DNA of 53,066 nt, from positions 1 to 53,066 of the forward strand of contig SVDZ01000016.1 of assembly GCA_015057625.1 (NCBI GenBank), in the 5' to 3' direction. Every line of letters begins with the position of its first letter. The stretch's first letter is position 1. Shown here piece after piece: positions 49,857-53,066 of this stretch. The DNA is from Lachnospiraceae bacterium (GTDB lineage Bacteria > Bacillota > Clostridia > Lachnospirales > Lachnospiraceae). Both the position numbers and the translations under genes were made by a program. The notes beneath the pieces were generated by a model. The model did not search any database. It was not told the DNA's origin and saw nothing but the letters and a program-made list of their open reading frames with translations.

Positions 49857-50187
49857 AGTATACATTTTGAAACAATCCTCTGCTTAAGATTCAGTCTTTT
49901 ACCGTATACCTGCAAATGTTTTTCTGAAACGCAAACAAGTACTAAGGTTATATCTTCAAAAGAATATTAATTCCTCGCCCGCATACATACGCGGGTTCTC
50001 TTGATGACAACCCGCGTCGAATGCTAAATTTCGAGGACTTGTAATCCTCGAAATTTGACTCGGATTAATCTTCTTTTATCAGATAACCTTAAAGTACTTG
50101 TTTCAATGTTATCAGAAAAACATTTGCAGGTATACGGCATCAATCCTGAATCTTGCGCAGATATACGTTTCAAAATGTATAGTTTAT
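49857..50187. repeat. 330-bp inverted-repeat element with three inner hairpins
   Basis: The arms (about 49857-49976 and 50060-50187) are complementary over about 120 bp. They include perfect blocks 49859-49873 / 50167-50181 (15 bp) and 49902-49927 / 50112-50137 (26 bp). The centre has a stem 49989-49997 / 50009-50017 and a 12-bp stem 50026-50037 / 50045-50056. There is no open frame. It could be a miniature mobile element or a large structured RNA; no target-site duplication was evident. Confidence 0.8.
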
Positions 50188-50242
50188 GAAGCACAGAATT
50201 GTCATGATAAAATCTGTGCGAAAATGAGATAGGATTTGCATC
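50188..50242. other. Short spacer between the inverted repeat and the first array
   Basis: It contains a hairpin GCACAGAATT/AATCTGTGC (about 50191-50219). TAGTTTATGAAGC at 50180-50192 recurs at 50645-50657, after the first array, as if flanking it. Confidence 0.4.
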
Positions 50243-50545
50243 ATTTACCTACCAATTGAAAGATTAATTAGTTTGGAAGGTATGTTGCAAAAAAGCTTGG
50301 CAAAAGAATTACCTACTAAATGTGAGATTTATTAGTTTGGAAGGTATGTTGCAAAAATAGCTTGGCAAAAGAATTACCTACTAAATAAGATATTTGTTAG
50401 TTTTGATGGTAATTGACAAAATTATGACAAACTTAATTTACCTACCAAATAGTAAATATATTAGTTTGGAAGGTAATTGATAACAAATTAACAAATTTAC
50501 CTTACCTTCCAATGCAAGAAAAAACTTAAATGGAAGGTAAAATGG
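50243..50545. repeat. Tandem array A: five units of about 59-65 bp
   Basis: Units start near 50243, 50308, 50373, 50436 and 50495. Each pairs TTACCTACCAA-type left arms with TTGGAAGGTAA-type right arms; the last unit has a perfect TTACCTTCCA/TGGAAGGTAA pair. Linkers such as GCTTGGCAAAAGA are shared by units 1 and 2. There are no unique spacers, so it is not a CRISPR array. Confidence 0.85.
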
Positions 50546-50738
50546 TAAAATATAGTTTCTAAAAGTATTATTTGTGAAAACGATGCGTGTCTCAGATTAT
50601 TATCGTATAGGCTTTCAGGGACGATGCGTCCATTTCATAAAGGATAGTTTATGAAGCGATAGTGGTTGGTAGCAATCGTGGAATTAGTCGATGTGCAAGT
50701 GTTAAGTGCAGTCACATATCGTATGAGTGGAGGCGAGA
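50546..50738. other. Stretch between the two arrays
   Basis: 193 bp without a credible gene. ACGATGCGT occurs twice (about 50580 and 50620). The second copy lies in GGACGATGCGTCC, which can fold on itself. Confidence 0.4.
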
Positions 50739-51115
50739 TGCAACATAGATTTAAAAATTGAAATCTGTGTTGTACGTAAAATTTACGTGAAGCAAGAAAA
50801 AGTCAACATGGATTAAAAAATCTAAATCTATGAGGTATGCGAAATTTTTTTGAAGGAAGAAAAATGCAACATAGATTTAAAAATATAGTTTTATGAGGTA
50901 TGCGAAATTTTTTCGAAGGAAGAAAAATGCAACATAGATTTAAAAATATAGTTTTATGAGGTATGCGACAATTTTTTTCGGAACAAACGTACAACATATA
51001 TTTAAGAAACTTGTTTTATGTTGTATCCGCATAAAAAAATGAGCAAAAAACGTACAACACAGAATCAAGAATCTTAATCTATGAGGTATCCCGCAAAAAA
51101 TTGAGGAAAAAGTGT
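50739..51115. repeat. Tandem array B: six units of 63 bp
   Basis: CAACAT-type starts are at 50741, 50804, 50867, 50930, 50992 and 51055 (period 63, once 62). Unit 1 has a perfect 12-bp stem 50741-50752 / 50761-50772 plus an ACGTAAA-type stem. In units 2 to 4 the second stem becomes CGAAA/TTTCG, and in unit 5 the first stem is TACAACATA/TATGTTGTA. These paired changes suggest the fold is kept. A minus-strand frame through the array is judged a by-product of the period being divisible by three. Confidence 0.87.
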
Positions 51116-51300
51116 ATTTCGCATAGCGAAAAATACTTCTGTGGTGATAAAAATAAAGAGTTCATATGATATAACTTATCAGCAGGAAAATGAGCACGAA
51201 CGAAGAGAGTATTCATTTTCACCTGATAAGTTAACGAGGAATACGAAGAATTCCGAGATTATGAAAGCACGAAGTGCTTCTTATGATATATTTTATATGA
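51113..51300. ncRNA. Possible structured element after array B
   Basis: It holds a small stem at about 51114-51136, a long stem AACTTATCAG (51173-51182) / CTGATAAGTT (51223-51232) extended by GGAAAATGA/TCATTTTC, a GGAAT/ATTCC hairpin near 51237-51254, and AGCAC/GTGCT near 51268-51280. No open frame. Transcription and strand are unknown. Confidence 0.35.
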
Positions 51301-51315
51301 TATAGTATCTAGAAC

Positions 51316-51364
51316 AAAAAGAGTGTTGCGCTGGTAATGATTTCACCGACGCAACACTCTTTTT
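51316..51364 (-). terminator. Terminator of the SH3-domain protein gene
   Basis: A 15-bp stem 51316-51330 / 51350-51364; the minus strand ends in TTTTTGTT. It is 62 bp past the stop at 51427. Confidence 0.82.
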
Positions 51365-51368
51365 TACC

Positions 51369-51430
51369 CGTAATTATTTAATTATTACCGTAATTATTTA
51401 ATTATTACCCGTAATTATTTAATTTTTTAC
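51369..51430. repeat. Three 20-21-bp tandem repeats over the 3' end of the SH3 gene
   Basis: CGTAATTATTTAATTATTAC at 51369-51388 and 51389-51408, and a near copy at 51410-51430. The last copy covers the stop codon of the minus-strand gene, so slippage here could change its last residues. Confidence 0.75.
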
Positions 51431-52869
51431 CGTAACTTTTTGCAAAATGCATATGTATAATTTCTTCTTCTGGAATATTTGTTCATAACATTGTTTTTCA
51501 TTGCAGTTTCGTGGAAATACTTTAATCCGTCATCAGCATTGCAGAATTTTTTTGCACTTCCGTAATGCTTGATACATTTTTGGATTATCTTTCTTGCATT
51601 TGCAGGGTTCTGCCAGAACAAATCGCAGAAGTATGCAACTATTCCATCGTCTTTGATACTGTAACTGTTTATGGCAACTCTGGCTTTGGCCTGAATGTCT
51701 GCCTGAATTTTCTGATTTTGAACCTTAACTCCCTGATCACTTCCCAGCAATTCTTTGATGGCTATGAGTTCAGCTCTTGTAAAAATACGCTCATCAGTAA
51801 CCCAGTTGTCGTGACCGATAATGTCTTTGTATAATTTCTTTGAGTTTTCTTTGGCCTTCTTGCCCATAAAAGCATCCTCTAAAATAGATTTAGCTTTATC
51901 GTAATTGGCTGAACAGATAAGCCTCAAAATATTGTGAGCGTTTTCACCGTACCATTGCCAAGCTCCAACAGTGATAGTTTTTTCACCAGAAGTAATAGGA
52001 TTTCTGGCTGCTTTATAATTGCCGGATTCGTTGTGAGATATAAGAGTGATAATAGAATCCTGAAGTTTGTTGCCGGTTGAAGTAAACTTGATGCTCATAT
52101 AACTGTTGAGAGCAGCTTCCTCAGCTAATTCCAACTCGGTCTCATAGTCCTCATACTCTGAAGCAGTCATAGCTTTTGGAGCGGTTAGGTTAATCTTGAT
52201 ATCGGCAATCGGTATCCAACCGGAAATAGTTTCGGTTCTCTCAATGTATGCGTATTTATCATTGTCACTGAAACCTAGAATAGGGTACTCTTTGCCTTTG
52301 TATCCCATGCCCACGGCAGAACTGTCTTTTTTACTTTTGCTGAGAATTGCCACGGAATCTTCAGTGATTGTAGCACTGACAAAATTGTTGTCGATAATGG
52401 CATCCTCAACTTTTTTGCCGGACATAATATATTTACTGCGGACAAAACCTTCAATCTTGCCGGATTTGATTTTGCTCCATTCTTTGCCTTTTTCTACGAC
52501 GGTCATGGTAGCACAATCCGGGAGATATCCTTTAATTTTGGATTTCTTATCCGCCTTTTTGAATATGGTAAGTGCCTCTTTATCGCTTTTAGCCATATCT
52601 GCAATAGAAAGCTGTGATACTTTATATCTGAACTTTTCGATTTTGGAAAGTTTTTTGTAATTGACGGTTTCTGCTTCAGGAGCTTTGCCCGCCAATATGC
52701 GTTCGTTTGCTTTCGCCAATATTTCGTCACTGATTACGACTCTGTTTACTGCGACATCCTCATTGTTAAAAATAACTTCGGGATTCGGCTTGAAAAATGC
52801 CTGTGTTATAGCGACGGTTGACAAAAAAAGCATACATGCAGCGCAAGAAACTATAATGTATTTCTTCAT
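51427..52869 (-). CDS. Exported SH3-domain protein with a lysozyme-like catalytic region
   Basis: 480 residues: signal peptide (about 1-24), a helical stretch, and two bacterial SH3-like domains (about 100-155, with GYLPDCATMTVVEKGKEWSKI, and about 165-225). A helix rich in Glu follows, then a C-terminal region (about 260-480) with ISHNESGNYKAARNP, VGAWQWYGENAHNI and WQNPANAR. The Glu in SHNESGNY sits where lysozyme-fold muramidases have their catalytic acid, so peptidoglycan cleavage is likely but not proven. AGGGAGGATAA precedes the ATG. Confidence 0.75.
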   Translation of the reverse strand: MKKYIIVSCAACMLFLSTVAITQAFFKPNPEVIFNNEDVAVNRVVISDEILAKANERILAGKAPEAETVNYKKLSKIEKFRYKVSQLSIADMAKSDKEALTIFKKADKKSKIKGYLPDCATMTVVEKGKEWSKIKSGKIEGFVRSKYIMSGKKVEDAIIDNNFVSATITEDSVAILSKSKKDSSAVGMGYKGKEYPILGFSDNDKYAYIERTETISGWIPIADIKINLTAPKAMTASEYEDYETELELAEEAALNSYMSIKFTSTGNKLQDSIITLISHNESGNYKAARNPITSGEKTITVGAWQWYGENAHNILRLICSANYDKAKSILEDAFMGKKAKENSKKLYKDIIGHDNWVTDERIFTRAELIAIKELLGSDQGVKVQNQKIQADIQAKARVAINSYSIKDDGIVAYFCDLFWQNPANARKIIQKCIKHYGSAKKFCNADDGLKYFHETAMKNNVMNKYSRRRNYTYAFCKKLR

Positions 52870-52926
52870 ATAGTAGAATTATCCTCCCTAAAAACTACAT
52901 ATCCTTCGATTAAACACAATCAATTA

Positions 52927-52955
52927 ATTATAGCATTAATAAAAATATTAAACAA
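52927..52955 (-). promoter_or_regulatory. Promoter of the SH3-domain protein
   Basis: On the minus strand TTGTTT (52955-52950), 17-bp spacer, TATAAT (52932-52927). Confidence 0.65.
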
Positions 52956-52990
52956 TGCTGTCGGAGAAGAATTATGTAAATCTTTGCCAA

Positions 52991-53040
52991 GTGACATGCT
53001 CCCACTACTTAAATCAATATGATTTTGAAGTAGGGGCTTC
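52991..53040 (-). mobile_element. Right end of an IS200/IS605-type element (omega-RNA 3' region)
   Basis: GTGACATGCT followed by an imperfect stem CCACTACTT/AAGTAGGGG with an inner AATCA/TGATT stem is the sequence pattern found at the 3' end of many tnpB genes of this family. In such elements this segment ends the guide RNA scaffold, and the DNA beyond it (toward lower coordinates) acts as the guide. Confidence 0.6.
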
Positions 53041-53064
53041 CTGCTCAATGACTCTTCTGAGCCA
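53014..53064 (-). CDS. tnpB: C-terminal tail of a TnpB-type RNA-guided nuclease (partial)
   Basis: On the minus strand, the frame entering at the window edge (53064) encodes 16 residues, WLRRVIEQEAPTSKSY, and stops at 53014. EQEAP near the end is usual at the C terminus of TnpB proteins of IS200/IS605 elements, and the stop lies inside the hairpin that marks the element's right end. The rest of the gene is outside the window, so activity cannot be judged. It may be an OrfB-only element, because no tnpA is visible here. Confidence 0.55.
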   Translation of the reverse strand, partial: WLRRVIEQEAPTSKSY

Positions 53065-53066
53065 AG

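Noticed and set aside
50803..50997. A minus-strand 64-codon protein with internal repeats
   Set aside because: It arises because the 63-bp period keeps one frame open. There is no RBS or promoter, and the units vary like RNA hairpins.
50243..51115. CRISPR array
   Set aside because: The units are continuous and similar along their whole length, with no unique spacers, no 24-40-bp fixed repeat and no cas genes.

Overview
The window looks like chromosomal DNA from a low-GC anaerobic Firmicute, most likely a Lachnospiraceae-type Clostridia. The reasons are AT-rich codon use, strong AGGAGG ribosome binding sites, secreted proteins with Thr/Glu-rich linkers and Lys-rich fibronectin-III or Ig-like modules, and an iron/flavin gene repertoire typical of gut clostridia. 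Genus is not determined. No rRNA, tRNA or CRISPR array was seen.

Layout. 1-5.0 kb: end of an upstream gene, an ECF sigma/anti-sigma pair, a membrane diguanylate cyclase, and a secreted CBM26-like/FnIII protein behind a long structured leader. 5.0-28.5 kb: an iron island. It starts with a divergent DtxR-family repressor. Next come a Gx (HepT/PF07456-type) transporter, an ApbE lipoprotein, a Tp47-like surface protein, a protein with four FMN-binding domains, a protein with one, and a NapH-like membrane 4Fe-4S protein. Then FeoA, FeoB, a FeoB-associated Cys-rich peptide, a second DtxR-like regulator, an HMA protein, DUF3793, flavodoxin, a MacB-type ABC exporter, an LCM-family methyltransferase, a DUF6110-type protein with a P1B-like ATPase, a heterodimeric ABC pair of the YbtPQ/IrtAB type, and a ZIP transporter. 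28.5-33.1 kb: acetolactate decarboxylase, an LprI-like lipoprotein, an unknown membrane protein, a NusG domain II protein and TspO. 33.2-42.1 kb: a heterodimeric ABC exporter facing an LnrLMN-like ABC-2 exporter with a NarL-type two-component system. 42.2-49.9 kb: GltX, a tandem GNAT protein, DUF2130, AlkD-like repair, a BIG2/PPC surface protein and an aldo-keto reductase. 49.9-51.4 kb: a 1.5-kb gene-free stretch made of a long inverted repeat and two tandem arrays of hairpin units. 51.4-53.1 kb: an SH3-containing cell-wall-type protein and the tail of an IS605-type TnpB element.

How the genes work together (inference). Nine copies of a 16-bp dyad, GTTAG-N6-CTAAC or close variants, lie in front of the transcription units between 5.5 and 24.1 kb. 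Three of them sit exactly 7 nt after the -10 hexamer of a good promoter. This points to one DtxR-controlled, iron-starvation regulon. It would join an extracytosolic flavin electron chain (NapH-like protein to covalently FMN-loaded domains made by ApbE) to Fe(II) uptake by FeoAB, so that ferric iron is reduced at the surface and imported. Flavodoxin would replace ferredoxin, and the ABC, methyltransferase, ZIP and P-type ATPase genes would handle other metal or metallophore traffic. This is the best candidate in the window for an undescribed system.
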